Shown in pieces: positions 38,706 to 46,879 of a stretch of DNA of 64,000 nt. The notes under the pieces are model-generated. The model worked only from the letters and a program-made list of their open reading frames with translations, did no database searches and had not been told where the DNA came from. Origin of the DNA: an uncultured Pseudoruegeria sp. (GTDB lineage: Bacteria > Pseudomonadota > Alphaproteobacteria > Rhodobacterales > Rhodobacteraceae); NCBI GenBank assembly GCA_947498155.1, contig CANMJD010000001.1:248001-312000 (forward strand), given 5' to 3'. A program made the position numbers and the translations under genes. How positions within the stretch are numbered: the first letter of the stretch is position 1; each line of letters opens with the position of its first letter.

Positions 38706-38991
38706 TGCCTGTAACGGTGCTGATGTGGCCCACAACGGGGCGTGACTCGGATAGATCGATTGCGAAATCGCCCCCCGCCCGCGCGGTCATCAACAGCTTT
38801 TGCCGTGTTTCAGTCAGTCGGCACCCCAGCAACATCTGCCTCGGAGAGACCCCACGGATTTCAGCAAACGCATGATGCAGGCGGGTTTTAAACAAGCCTG
38901 CCGCACCGCAAAGATCGGTGATCGATGTCTTTGCCGCCCCATGGAGCCGCATGGCCGTCACGGCGACGGCGGGCGGTGTGCCCACAACCAA
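38668..38991 (-). pseudogene. AraC-family regulator remnant (truncated HTH domain)
   Basis: The frame reads ITDLCGAAGLFKTRLHHAFAEIRGVSPRQMLLGCRLTETRQKLL, which matches the first helix-turn-helix and linker helix of an AraC/XylS DNA-binding domain. The ligand domain is missing upstream and the second HTH breaks down after about residue 75 (DLSESRPVVGHI is unlike the family). The 3' end also runs 38 bp into the convergent hypothetical gene. I read this as a degraded fragment, not a functional small protein. Confidence 0.6.
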
Positions 38992-39197
38992 GGTCAGGAT
39001 TGCCCAAAGAAGCCGGTTTCGATGCGCAAGTGGTCCTGATATTGCTGGCTCTTGCTTAAATCAATGTCCCGGAGATGCCCCGACAGAACCGCGGTTTCCC
39101 TTTCAAAGGTTGAGCAGCGGCGGCGTCGACGGTCAAAGCATCGCGTTCCTGCACAACCACATCGTAATCCGACCCGCCCTTAAGGCGATAAACCATT

Positions 39198-39445
39198 GAT
39201 CCTCCCCCACTGAAGTGGCCCGCCCCTATAGTTAGGAAACGGAGGATCAAACATGGGAAACAAACGTCACAAGCCGGAAGAGATTGGTATAAAGTTACGG
39301 CAGGTTGAGGTGCTGTGTGGGCAGGGAATGCCGCGCGTCGATGCGATCAGGCAGGTACAGATAACGGCGCAGGCATTTTAGCGCTGGCGTAAGCAATATG
39401 GTGGGATGGGAACCGAGCAACTGAAGAAACTCAAACGACTTCAAG
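39198..39445 (+). pseudogene. IS3-family transposase OrfA fragment A (nonsense-mutated, truncated)
   Basis: From ATG 39253 the plus strand encodes MGNKRHKPEEI, then KLRQVEVLCGQGMPRVDAIRQ, a TAG at 39379 in place of the Tyr of the usual FYRWR, then RWRKQYGGMGTEQLKKLKRLQ. This is the start of an IS3-group OrfA. It is then cut at about 39445, where an unrelated reading begins. A GGAGGATC ribosome site precedes the ATG, and the left IS end would be around 39198-39211. No OrfB follows. Confidence 0.72.
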
Positions 39446-39556
39446 ATGCCCATGATCTGTGCGTCGCTATATCCTGCTGTCTTCATCGAAAATCTCCTCA
39501 GATATCTTGCCGAGAAAATTCTACTTTTGAACATCATTAATTTTAGGGGGGATTAC
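39439..39556 (-). pseudogene. IS3-family transposase OrfA fragment B (first 16 codons) with left end
   Basis: On the minus strand ATG at 39486 opens MKTAGYSDAQIMGILK, the start of another IS3-group OrfA (compare MKKxxYSDxQIMxILKQAE). The frame is lost after 16 codons, exactly where it meets fragment A. Upstream lies a typical left-end leader, TAGAATTTTCTC and a GGTAATCCCCCC-like terminus at about 39546-39557. The two fragments share the bases CTTCAA at 39439-39444 at their junction. Confidence 0.65.
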
Positions 39557-39680
39557 CTTCCCACAGCCAGCAGAAGAAAATACGAAGAGCAGCGAAAATA
39601 CCGCATGGGGGGAAAATTGGTGGGATGAAAATCATCCGATCCAGATAGTCAATATATTACAGCGTGCTGACTGAATAATA

Positions 39681-39770
39681 TGGCGGACAGACAGGGATTC
39701 GAACCCTGGAGACGGTCTCCCGCCTACACACTTTCCAGGCGTGCGCCTTCGACCACTCGGCCACCTGTCC
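39681..39770 (-). tRNA. tRNA-Ser (GGA)
   Basis: A 90-nt class II tRNA on the minus strand with acceptor GGACAGG/CTGTCC, discriminator G and encoded CCA. The anticodon loop CTGGAAA gives GGA, decoding UCC/UCU. The long variable arm and GGTTCGAATCC T arm are complete. Its 3' half matches that of the CGA isoacceptor 2.2 kb to the left in inverted orientation. Confidence 0.95.
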
Positions 39771-39863
39771 GTGAGGCGGGGTTTACCCTTAAGCGGCAGC
39801 GGGATGCAAGGGGGGAAAGTGCATTTTTTTGCATTGTTTTTTCTTGTCCCACCTTCGAGGAAT

Positions 39864-40583
39864 TCAAGCTTCAAGAAACAGGTTCACGCGCCTGTTCTGC
39901 TTGCCCTTCTTTTCGATCTTTCCGATGCGTACCGCCCCGATTTCACGGGTATTAGCAACATGGGTGCCACCACAGGGCTGCACATCGACCGGAACCGTTT
40001 CGGTGCCAATCCGCACCAGCCGCACCTTGCCCGACCCCGTCGGCGGTTTGACCGACATGGTTTTAACCAATTGCGGGTTAGCCATGAGATCCTCATCCGT
40101 GATCCAACGGTCGCTCACCGCTAGATCGCGGGCAATCAGGGTATTTAGTGCAGCTTGCAGGGCTTCTTTATCCTCGGGTGCCTCTGGCATGTCAAAATCC
40201 AGACGGCCCTTTTCCGCGCTGATCGCGCCGCCCGTCACCGGTAGCGGAATAACCACCGACAAAAGATGCAACGCGGTGTGAATTTTCATGTGGCGGTAGC
40301 GCCGTTCCCAATCCAGATGCTGCGTGACTTCGGTGCCCAAGCCAGGCAAGGCCTCCGGACCGGCGGGCACCAGAATGACCTGATCCTCATCGCCTTTGAT
40401 CGTTGTGGCGATGCTCAGGCCCTGCCCGTTCCACGCCAATTGACCGCTGTCTCCGGGCTGTCCCCCACCGGTGGGATAGAATATTGTGCGGTCCAGAATG
40501 ATCCCGCCCTCTGGCGTATGGGCCAGCACAGTACCGGTGATACCGTTGGCATAGGCGTCCTCACGAAAGACGGCTTGGGTCAT
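39864..40583 (-). CDS. Alanyl-tRNA editing protein (AlaX)
   Basis: Hydrolyses mischarged Ser- or Gly-tRNA(Ala). The 239 aa protein has the AlaX zinc-site motifs HTALHLL (HxxxH, about residues 101-105) and QPCGGTHVANTREIG near the C terminus, with GGGQPGDSG in the N-terminal beta barrel. It is a stand-alone editing domain without the AlaRS catalytic part. The start at 40583 follows AAAGGAGAA; the longer track ORF extends into the upstream channel gene and is rejected. It overlaps that gene by 23 bp. Confidence 0.92.
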   Translation of the reverse strand: MTQAVFREDAYANGITGTVLAHTPEGGIILDRTIFYPTGGGQPGDSGQLAWNGQGLSIATTIKGDEDQVILVPAGPEALPGLGTEVTQHLDWERRYRHMKIHTALHLLSVVIPLPVTGGAISAEKGRLDFDMPEAPEDKEALQAALNTLIARDLAVSDRWITDEDLMANPQLVKTMSVKPPTGSGKVRLVRIGTETVPVDVQPCGGTHVANTREIGAVRIGKIEKKGKQNRRVNLFLEA

Positions 40584-42960
40584 CGTCGTTCTCCTTTGGG
40601 TCGGCGGTCTGCGGTGGTGTCGCCGCCGGTTGGTTGCCACCGGCCAGCGCCTCTGGATTGCGCAGCCAAAGATCGCGCTGGGCAAAGGGAATCTCGATCC
40701 CCGCCGCTTTGAATTTCTCGGCAATCTGGTGGTTCATGTCCGACTGCACCTGCAAAATCCAGTTCACATCCCGCAGAATGGCGCGGATTTCAAATTCCAG
40801 CGCATCGCCGCCGAAATTACGAAACAAGACATTGGGCGGCGGGACGGCCACGACCATCGGGTGATCATTGGCAACCTCGCGCAGGATTTTTTCGACCAGG
40901 GCCGTATCGGTGCCATAGGCAACGCCAACCGGCAGGATCAACCGGCCAATGGAGTTGCCCCGGGTCCAGTTGGTTACGACTCCCGACACAAGATCGCCAT
41001 TGGGAATAATCACATCGGTGCGGTCAAAGGTTTCAATACGCGTGGCGCGCACGGCGATGTCGCGCACATAGCCCATCTGCCCGTTGACCTCGATCCAGTC
41101 GCCTTCGGAAATCGGGCGCTCGACCAGCAGGATCAGGCCAGAGACGAAATTGGACACGATGGTTTGCAGACCAAAACCGATCCCCACAGACAAAGCCCCG
41201 GCAACAATCGCAAAGGCCGAGAGGTCAATTCCCGCCGCGGTGACCGCCACAAGGGCAGAGATCGCCAAGCCAACATAGCCCACCCCGACCACGGCGGCAT
41301 TCTGCCCACCGACATCCAGCTTGGTGCGCGGCAGCACGGTGCTGCGCAGAGTGGCTTGCACGGCTTTGGTGATTGTATAAGCGATGATAAAAACAATTAT
41401 GCCAAACAGAAAGCTCGTCGGAGAGAGCGTCACGTCCCCGATCTTAAACCCCTCTTTGAACCGCGCCCAGATTTCCGAAATATCGCTGCCCCGTGCGCCC
41501 CAGATCAACGCGAACAGCGGCAGGCTTAGCAGCACGATCACAATGTTCAGCAATATCGGCGTCAGGGCCTGACCGACTTTTTCCTTATCGCCGGTGGCCA
41601 GCACAAAGGTCTCCTGAACCAAGCGCAGCACCAAGGCCAGAAAGGCAATCAACCCCAGCGACGCCACAGTTGGAAAGGTGATGTCTATCGCCGCATGGAA
41701 ATAGCCCAGTAAGGCTAAGGCAGGCCCGATAAAGGCCGCCGCCATTGCCACCCGCGCCAGAACCATACCCAGATTATTATAGATCGAGGGGGAGCTTTCC
41801 TGATCCGCCTCCGCGGCGCGGGCATGGATCACCAGAAGCTGGCTCAGCCGGAACAGGAGGACAGCCGTCAGAACACCGGCCGGAAAATACAGGCCGGATT
41901 TGGCCGCATCTGATAGCGCGTTATATTGTAGAAGGCTCCCCAGCAGCGAATAGACACCATACATCAGCCCCAGTGCCGCCGCATACAGACGCCCTTCGGT
42001 GCATTGCGATGGTGTCAGGTTCAGAAACTGGTCTGATTGCTTGCCTTTGGGGAATATTTTTGACCCGAGCCAGCTGGCAATAAAGAAAGAAAGCCCAAGG
42101 CCCGCCAGCGACGACAGCGCCGCATCCAGATGCAGGCCGACCAATTGCGTAGCATAAGCCCCCAGCACCAAAAGCGCGATGCCGATAAAGGGCAAAAGCA
42201 CCTGCCCGAGCGAAACGACAAAAGCCGCGATCCAGCGGGCGGGCGATGGATCATCCCCCTGTACGCGCTGGGTCAGGCGATACATAAACCGACGTCCGCG
42301 CAACAGAAGCACAAAGCCAAGGCCCGAATAGATCAGCACCGGCACCAAATTGTTGCGCATCTCTTTGCGTTGAACATCATTGTTCCATGCCGAGACCAAC
42401 TCCGCGCGCATCGGCAGAAACAGCTTCACCAAGGCATCCCCGGCTGCGGTCCAGACCGATGGTTGCAACGGGCTTGGGCCCCGCGTCAGGAACCGATTGG
42501 TTTGACGGGCCCGAAAAGTCTGATCAATTTGGCCGATCAAACTATCAGCCAGCAGATATTGCTCTTCTGCATCAATTGCCGGGGTGCGCAGCTCGGCACG
42601 TTTATCTTCCAGACGTTGACGTCTGTCAGCCAGATCGCTGGCCTCTGTCACGCCGTCCGGCACGGTGCCCAAAGCGTCGATCTGACTGCTGATTGTTCTG
42701 ATGCGCGAGCGATTGGTCGACAGCGCGTCCTGAAACAGGACCCGCCATTCAACCAGTTCCGCCCGCAGATCTTCAAATGCGGCCTCAGAGACGTTTTCAT
42801 TGTCAAGGGCTTCATGGGCCCGCGTGGCTACCGCGTCCCATGCTTCATAATCAGGCAGCCCATCAACAAGGCTTTGGGCCTGCGCCTGTTCAAGAAATAC
42901 GCTCTGGACGGTAAAAACCGTTGCCAGCGCGCAAAACAGGACAAAGGCCAGATGTCGCAT
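40561..42960 (-). CDS. MscS-type mechanosensitive channel with periplasmic DUF3772 domain
   Basis: A large (799 aa) inner-membrane channel of the MscS superfamily. It has a signal peptide (MRHLAFVLFCALATVFTVQS), a periplasmic coiled-coil DUF3772-like region to about residue 180, around ten membrane segments, and the MscS core near 600-690. The core includes SVGIGFGLQTIVSNFVSGLILLVERPISEGDWIEVNG and the pore-lining helix. The architecture is that of YbiO/YjeP-type large channels. Its start overlaps the cysK stop (ATGA), so it is likely cotranscribed with the tellurite/cysteine genes upstream. Confidence 0.92.
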   Translation of the reverse strand: MRHLAFVLFCALATVFTVQSVFLEQAQAQSLVDGLPDYEAWDAVATRAHEALDNENVSEAAFEDLRAELVEWRVLFQDALSTNRSRIRTISSQIDALGTVPDGVTEASDLADRRQRLEDKRAELRTPAIDAEEQYLLADSLIGQIDQTFRARQTNRFLTRGPSPLQPSVWTAAGDALVKLFLPMRAELVSAWNNDVQRKEMRNNLVPVLIYSGLGFVLLLRGRRFMYRLTQRVQGDDPSPARWIAAFVVSLGQVLLPFIGIALLVLGAYATQLVGLHLDAALSSLAGLGLSFFIASWLGSKIFPKGKQSDQFLNLTPSQCTEGRLYAAALGLMYGVYSLLGSLLQYNALSDAAKSGLYFPAGVLTAVLLFRLSQLLVIHARAAEADQESSPSIYNNLGMVLARVAMAAAFIGPALALLGYFHAAIDITFPTVASLGLIAFLALVLRLVQETFVLATGDKEKVGQALTPILLNIVIVLLSLPLFALIWGARGSDISEIWARFKEGFKIGDVTLSPTSFLFGIIVFIIAYTITKAVQATLRSTVLPRTKLDVGGQNAAVVGVGYVGLAISALVAVTAAGIDLSAFAIVAGALSVGIGFGLQTIVSNFVSGLILLVERPISEGDWIEVNGQMGYVRDIAVRATRIETFDRTDVIIPNGDLVSGVVTNWTRGNSIGRLILPVGVAYGTDTALVEKILREVANDHPMVVAVPPPNVLFRNFGGDALEFEIRAILRDVNWILQVQSDMNHQIAEKFKAAGIEIPFAQRDLWLRNPEALAGGNQPAATPPQTADPKENDDDPSRLS

Positions 42961-44003
42961 TAATCGACAAACACGCCCGGGATGGATTTCGGTCCAGTGT
43001 CAAGCCACGCCGGAACCGGCAAGTCCTTGCTGCGCAAGAAATCCGGATTGAAAAGCTTGGACTGGTAACGCGTGCCGTAGTCACAGAGGATCGTCACAAT
43101 CGTATGACCCGGCCCCAAATCGCGTGCAAGGCGCATTGCACCGGCCACATTGATACCGGAAGAGCCGCCCAGACAGAGACCCTCGTGCTGCAAAAGATCA
43201 AAGACCACCGGCAAGGCTTCGGCGTCGGGGATGTTATAGGCATGATCAACGGTCAACCCTTCGAGGTTGGCGGTGATCCGCCCCTGCCCGATGCCTTCGG
43301 TGATTGAGGAGCCTTCGGATTTCAGCTCCCCCTCGGTATAGAAATTATAAAGCGCAGCCCCGTCTGGATCAGCCAACCCGATTTTTACATCTTTAGAGTG
43401 TTCGCGCAGCCCCTGCGCCACACCAGCCAGCGTACCGCCAGACCCGACAGCACAGATAAAGCCATCCACTTTGCCACCGGTTTGCTCCCAAATCTCGGGC
43501 GCGGTGGTTTCGTAATGGGCCGCACGGTTGGCGGTATTATCAAACTGGTTGGCCCAGATCGCACCATTGGGCTCAGATTTTGCCAGTTCACTGGCCAGAC
43601 GCTCGGAATAGCGCACATAGTTATTCGGATTGCGATAGGGCACCGCAGGCACCTGCACCAGTTCGGCACCGGCCAGACGCAGCATGTCTTTTTTCTCTTC
43701 GGATTGGGTTTCCGGAATGACGATCACGGTCTTAAACCCGAGTGCCGACCCAACCAGCGCCAGCCCAATACCGGTATTGCCTGCTGTGCCTTCGACAATA
43801 GTGCCGCCGGGTTTCAACAGCCCTTTGGCCACCGCATCCTGAATGATCTTGAGTGCCGGACGGTCTTTGACCGATTGTCCGGGGTTCATGAACTCGGCTT
43901 TGCCAAGAATCTCGCAGCCTGTGGCCTCACTCGGGCCTTTGAGACGGATCAGAGGGGTATTGCCGATCAAGTCCGGCAGATCTTTGCAGACGCGCATGGT
44001 CAT
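42960..44003 (-). CDS. cysK: Cysteine synthase A
   Basis: Makes cysteine from O-acetylserine and sulfide. The 347 aa PLP enzyme has NPGQSVKDRPAL with the PLP lysine at about residue 46, the EGTAGNTGIGLA substrate loop and GSGGTLAGVAQGL phosphate loop. The family's C-terminal SGINVAGAMRLA segment is present. AAAGGCAC precedes the ATG. In Rhodobacter sphaeroides cysK is one of the loci reported to contribute to tellurite resistance along with trgAB, which matches its place here. Confidence 0.95.
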   Translation of the reverse strand: MTMRVCKDLPDLIGNTPLIRLKGPSEATGCEILGKAEFMNPGQSVKDRPALKIIQDAVAKGLLKPGGTIVEGTAGNTGIGLALVGSALGFKTVIVIPETQSEEKKDMLRLAGAELVQVPAVPYRNPNNYVRYSERLASELAKSEPNGAIWANQFDNTANRAAHYETTAPEIWEQTGGKVDGFICAVGSGGTLAGVAQGLREHSKDVKIGLADPDGAALYNFYTEGELKSEGSSITEGIGQGRITANLEGLTVDHAYNIPDAEALPVVFDLLQHEGLCLGGSSGINVAGAMRLARDLGPGHTIVTILCDYGTRYQSKLFNPDFLRSKDLPVPAWLDTGPKSIPGVFVD

Positions 44004-44054
44004 CAGTGCCTTTATATTATGTTGCCCTCTGTTTAGGCCCGCCAGAAGCGGAAC

Positions 44055-45218
44055 TCAAGCACTGGCACGTAATCTGTCGCGATGCCGCGCCAACCAGAGT
44101 GCCAGAACATAAAGTGGGCCAACCTGTGCAGCGTTTTGATCTACAAAATCCATGAGATCGTGAAAATCAAGGATATGGGTGCGGATGTCTTCATTTTCTT
44201 CCTCAAGCCCAGCAAGCCCGGTGCTTTCATCGGCGATATCTGCAATGCCCACAAAATTGTGATAGTATTCGCTCGTCGCACCGGGAGAAGGGTAATAACC
44301 CGCCGCCGCGTGCAGCTCTTTCAGCGCCAGCCCGGTTTCTTCAAGGGATTCACGTCGCGCCGCCTGTTCGGGGGATTCTGCCGGGTCAATCAACCCCGCC
44401 ACGGGCTCCAGCGTCCAGTTTTCGGGGGCCCCGCGCACAAATGTCCCAATGCGGACCTGTTCCACCAGCAAAACCCGATCCCGCACAGGATCATAGGGCA
44501 ACACGATAACCGCATCGGTCCCGACAAACACATAGCGCTGGATTTCGTCGCTCATCTCGCCGGAAAAGCGGCGAAACTTCAGCGACAGATCATCCATCGC
44601 AAAAAAGGTGCTATAGGGGCGATCGGCCTTAATGACGTCAAAGTCATCCCGCCCCATGCCAGAGCCTTTGCCCTGTTTCGGGGTCTCTGCCGCAAGGATC
44701 TGAGTCCAGGCGCGCATCTGGATGACGTTGAACCGCTGGGCAACCTCTGCCGCACTAAAACGCCCCTCATAGGACATAATTTCTTTGGCGGCCCGCTCAG
44801 CGATACCGCCGTAATAATCAACCCAATCGGCCAGAACCCATGGCTCTCCGGGCATGTGGTCGGGATTGTCTGAAAAAAAGACCTTGGCCTTCCCCCCATC
44901 CGAGAGCGTCATAACCCGCGTTTCATAGGCAAAACCGCCTTCGTAAAAATCTAGCCGCGCCAAATCCTGTTCGCTTAGGTTGGCCACCCGAACCCCAAGG
45001 GCCATTTGCCCCGGCGAGGCGACAATGATCGGAAACCCCTGCCCTTTCACCCAATAGACAGCGTGATCGGGCAAACTGGTTTCGCTGATGTCATTGCCCG
45101 AAAGTTGCCGCCCAAGGACGATTTCCAACAGCGGAAAATGGCATAAAGAGCCGTAGAAAAACAGATCGGTTCCGGTGTCAGGACCAGCGTTGTCCTGTCC
45201 AATGCGTAAGCCAGCCAC
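44055..45218 (-). CDS. trgB: TrgB-like: gamma-glutamylcyclotransferase-like domain fused to a Nudix hydrolase
   Basis: A two-domain protein of about 387 aa. The N-terminal domain has the AIG2/gamma-glutamylcyclotransferase signature (FFYGSLCHFPLLEIVLGR and FYEGGFAYETR). The C-terminal domain is an ADP-ribose pyrophosphatase-type Nudix hydrolase with a complete Nudix box, GLIDPAESPEQAARRESLEETGL. In R. sphaeroides trgB is a tellurite resistance gene. The track start at 45248 is ATG, but GTG at 45218 has GGTGGA upstream and reduces the overlap with trgA, so I use it; neither start is certain. Confidence 0.85.
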   Translation of the reverse strand: MAGLRIGQDNAGPDTGTDLFFYGSLCHFPLLEIVLGRQLSGNDISETSLPDHAVYWVKGQGFPIIVASPGQMALGVRVANLSEQDLARLDFYEGGFAYETRVMTLSDGGKAKVFFSDNPDHMPGEPWVLADWVDYYGGIAERAAKEIMSYEGRFSAAEVAQRFNVIQMRAWTQILAAETPKQGKGSGMGRDDFDVIKADRPYSTFFAMDDLSLKFRRFSGEMSDEIQRYVFVGTDAVIVLPYDPVRDRVLLVEQVRIGTFVRGAPENWTLEPVAGLIDPAESPEQAARRESLEETGLALKELHAAAGYYPSPGATSEYYHNFVGIADIADESTGLAGLEEENEDIRTHILDFHDLMDFVDQNAAQVGPLYVLALWLARHRDRLRASA

Positions 45219-45618
45219 AGAAAAGTCCACCCACAATAAGCGTTCCAAGGATCGTCGGATCAGAGATTAATTGAATATGTTCGAAACAAATTTCAAAAAC
45301 GGCTGCTACAGCCTCTACCGGACCATCATAGGTTTTGCGAAGGGAAAGTTTGACCATTTCGATGGACGCATGAATAAAAATTGCGCTCAATGTCATCGCC
45401 ACTGTCGTGGTCAGGCCAATACCAAGCCCCGTCACAAGCCCTTCGCGCCCGCGCGGCCCCATGATTTTCCAACCACAGAACAACCCGATCAGCGCATTGC
45501 CCTCACTCAGCCATTTCGCCGGCGTGCCCTCGGGCAATAGCGGTTTCACCAGATCCGAGGTGTAATAGGCCAATGCAGCGAACAGAAGTGCTGCGACGAG
45601 TTTGGAGGCTGTAGGCAT
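45178..45618 (-). CDS. trgA: TrgA family membrane protein (tellurite resistance)
   Basis: A 146 aa inner-membrane protein with four hydrophobic segments (ASKLVAALLFAALAYYTSDLV, NALIGLFCGWKIMG, GLVTGLGIGLTTTVAMTLSAIFI, PTILGTLIVGGLFCGWLTHW). It matches the TrgA family described from Rhodobacter tellurite resistance; biochemical function is unknown. The reading frame continues into the 5' end of trgB (41-71 bp overlap depending on the trgB start) and begins three bases downstream of cfa. Confidence 0.85.
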   Translation of the reverse strand: MPTASKLVAALLFAALAYYTSDLVKPLLPEGTPAKWLSEGNALIGLFCGWKIMGPRGREGLVTGLGIGLTTTVAMTLSAIFIHASIEMVKLSLRKTYDGPVEAVAAVFEICFEHIQLISDPTILGTLIVGGLFCGWLTHWTGQRWS

Positions 45619-45621
45619 GGG

Positions 45622-46833
45622 TTAGCTCGGCTTTTGTATTGTGATCTGTGTCACATCACAGTTTCCGCTATGAAATGTCGCCGCGCAAGAGGTGAGGTAG
45701 TAGTTCCACATTCTTTGAAAACGTGTGTCAAATCCGAGCGCACGGATTTGATCCCATCGGGCGTTAAAAACATCATGCCAGCGGCGCAGGGTGATGCTGT
45801 AGCTTTCGCCAAATTCGATAGAACCCGCAACCCGCATATCCGCCTTTGCCACTTCCTGACGTAACACGGACGGGCTTGGCAACATGCCACCTGGAAAGAT
45901 GTATTTTTGAATGAAATCAACGCTTTTCCGGTATCCGTTAAAGCGTTCATCCCGCACGGTTATGATTTGCAAGGTCGCTTGCGCACCGGGCTTCAGACAG
46001 TCGCGCACCTTGTTGAAATACACCGGCCAGTATTTTTCGCCCACCGCTTCGAACATTTCAATCGAGGCTATACCGTCATATTGGCCGGTTTCATCGCGGT
46101 AATCCTGCAACTTGATGTTGACCTGATCCTGCAATCCCAGCCGCGCCATTCGTGCAACCGCATAATCGTGCTGCTCTTGCGAGATCGTCAGAGCTGTGAC
46201 CTTCAGCCCCCGTGTGCCCGCTGCATATTCGGCAAACCCGCCCCAGCCACAGCCGATTTCAAGCACATGATCTCCGGGTTTCACCCCCATGGCATCGACC
46301 ATTTGTTCATATTTACGAAGCTGCGCCTTGGCCAGATCTTCCTGCCCCGTTTCATAGAGCGCCGAAGAATAGGTCATCGTATCATCCAGCCAAAGACCGT
46401 AGAATTCATTCCCCAAATCATAGTGATAAGAGATATTCTTGCGCGCTTGGGTTTTGGAATTGGATTGCAGCCAGAACCGCATACGCTCATAGGCGCGCAG
46501 CAAACCTATTCCCGGAAAAGACGCGAATAGGTCATCCCCCGCCAGATAGGCAAAATCCATGAAGGCCTGCAGGTCCGGTGAGCTCCAGTCGCCGTTCAGA
46601 TAGGCTTCGGAGAAGCCCAGATCGCCCTCGCGGATCATTGCGGTAAAGACATCGTTGTTATGTACGTTCACCACCGCAATCGGCCCAGCCTCGGCGCCTT
46701 GGGCGCGAAACATCCGACCGTCCGGCAGGATGATATCCAACCGCCCGCGTTCGGTGCGACAGGCAATGTCAAAGACCTGCCGGAAATAGCGTGGCAAGGC
46801 CTCTTCTTGATCAAGGTTCGTGCGGATCGTCAT
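45622..46833 (-). CDS. cfa: Cyclopropane-fatty-acyl-phospholipid synthase
   Basis: Methylates cis-double bonds in membrane phospholipids using SAM. The protein (403 aa from the start chosen) has a SAM motif VLEIGCGWGGFAEYAA and the family motifs NISYHYDLGNEFYGLWLDDTMTYSSALY, SIEMFEAVGEKYWPVYF and KYIFPGGMLPSPS. The track ORF is much longer and begins inside phrA; I use ATG 46833 (MTIRTNLDQEEALPRYF), 46 bp after phrA. An ATG at 46920 that overlaps phrA is possible. The order phrA-cfa is also a known RpoE-controlled pair in Rhodobacter sphaeroides. Confidence 0.93.
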   Translation of the reverse strand: MTIRTNLDQEEALPRYFRQVFDIACRTERGRLDIILPDGRMFRAQGAEAGPIAVVNVHNNDVFTAMIREGDLGFSEAYLNGDWSSPDLQAFMDFAYLAGDDLFASFPGIGLLRAYERMRFWLQSNSKTQARKNISYHYDLGNEFYGLWLDDTMTYSSALYETGQEDLAKAQLRKYEQMVDAMGVKPGDHVLEIGCGWGGFAEYAAGTRGLKVTALTISQEQHDYAVARMARLGLQDQVNIKLQDYRDETGQYDGIASIEMFEAVGEKYWPVYFNKVRDCLKPGAQATLQIITVRDERFNGYRKSVDFIQKYIFPGGMLPSPSVLRQEVAKADMRVAGSIEFGESYSITLRRWHDVFNARWDQIRALGFDTRFQRMWNYYLTSCAATFHSGNCDVTQITIQKPS

Positions 46834-46879
46834 AGAGTTCTCATACTCGTTCGAGCCGATTTCAGCAGATAATGCCCTG

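Noticed and set aside
39056-39250. 64 aa minus-strand ORF
   Set aside because: Covers the left end of an IS3 fragment and non-coding sequence; no homology recognised.
42130-42963. 277 aa plus-strand ORF
   Set aside because: Shadow of the MscS-type channel gene; no signature and low-complexity Arg/Gln composition.
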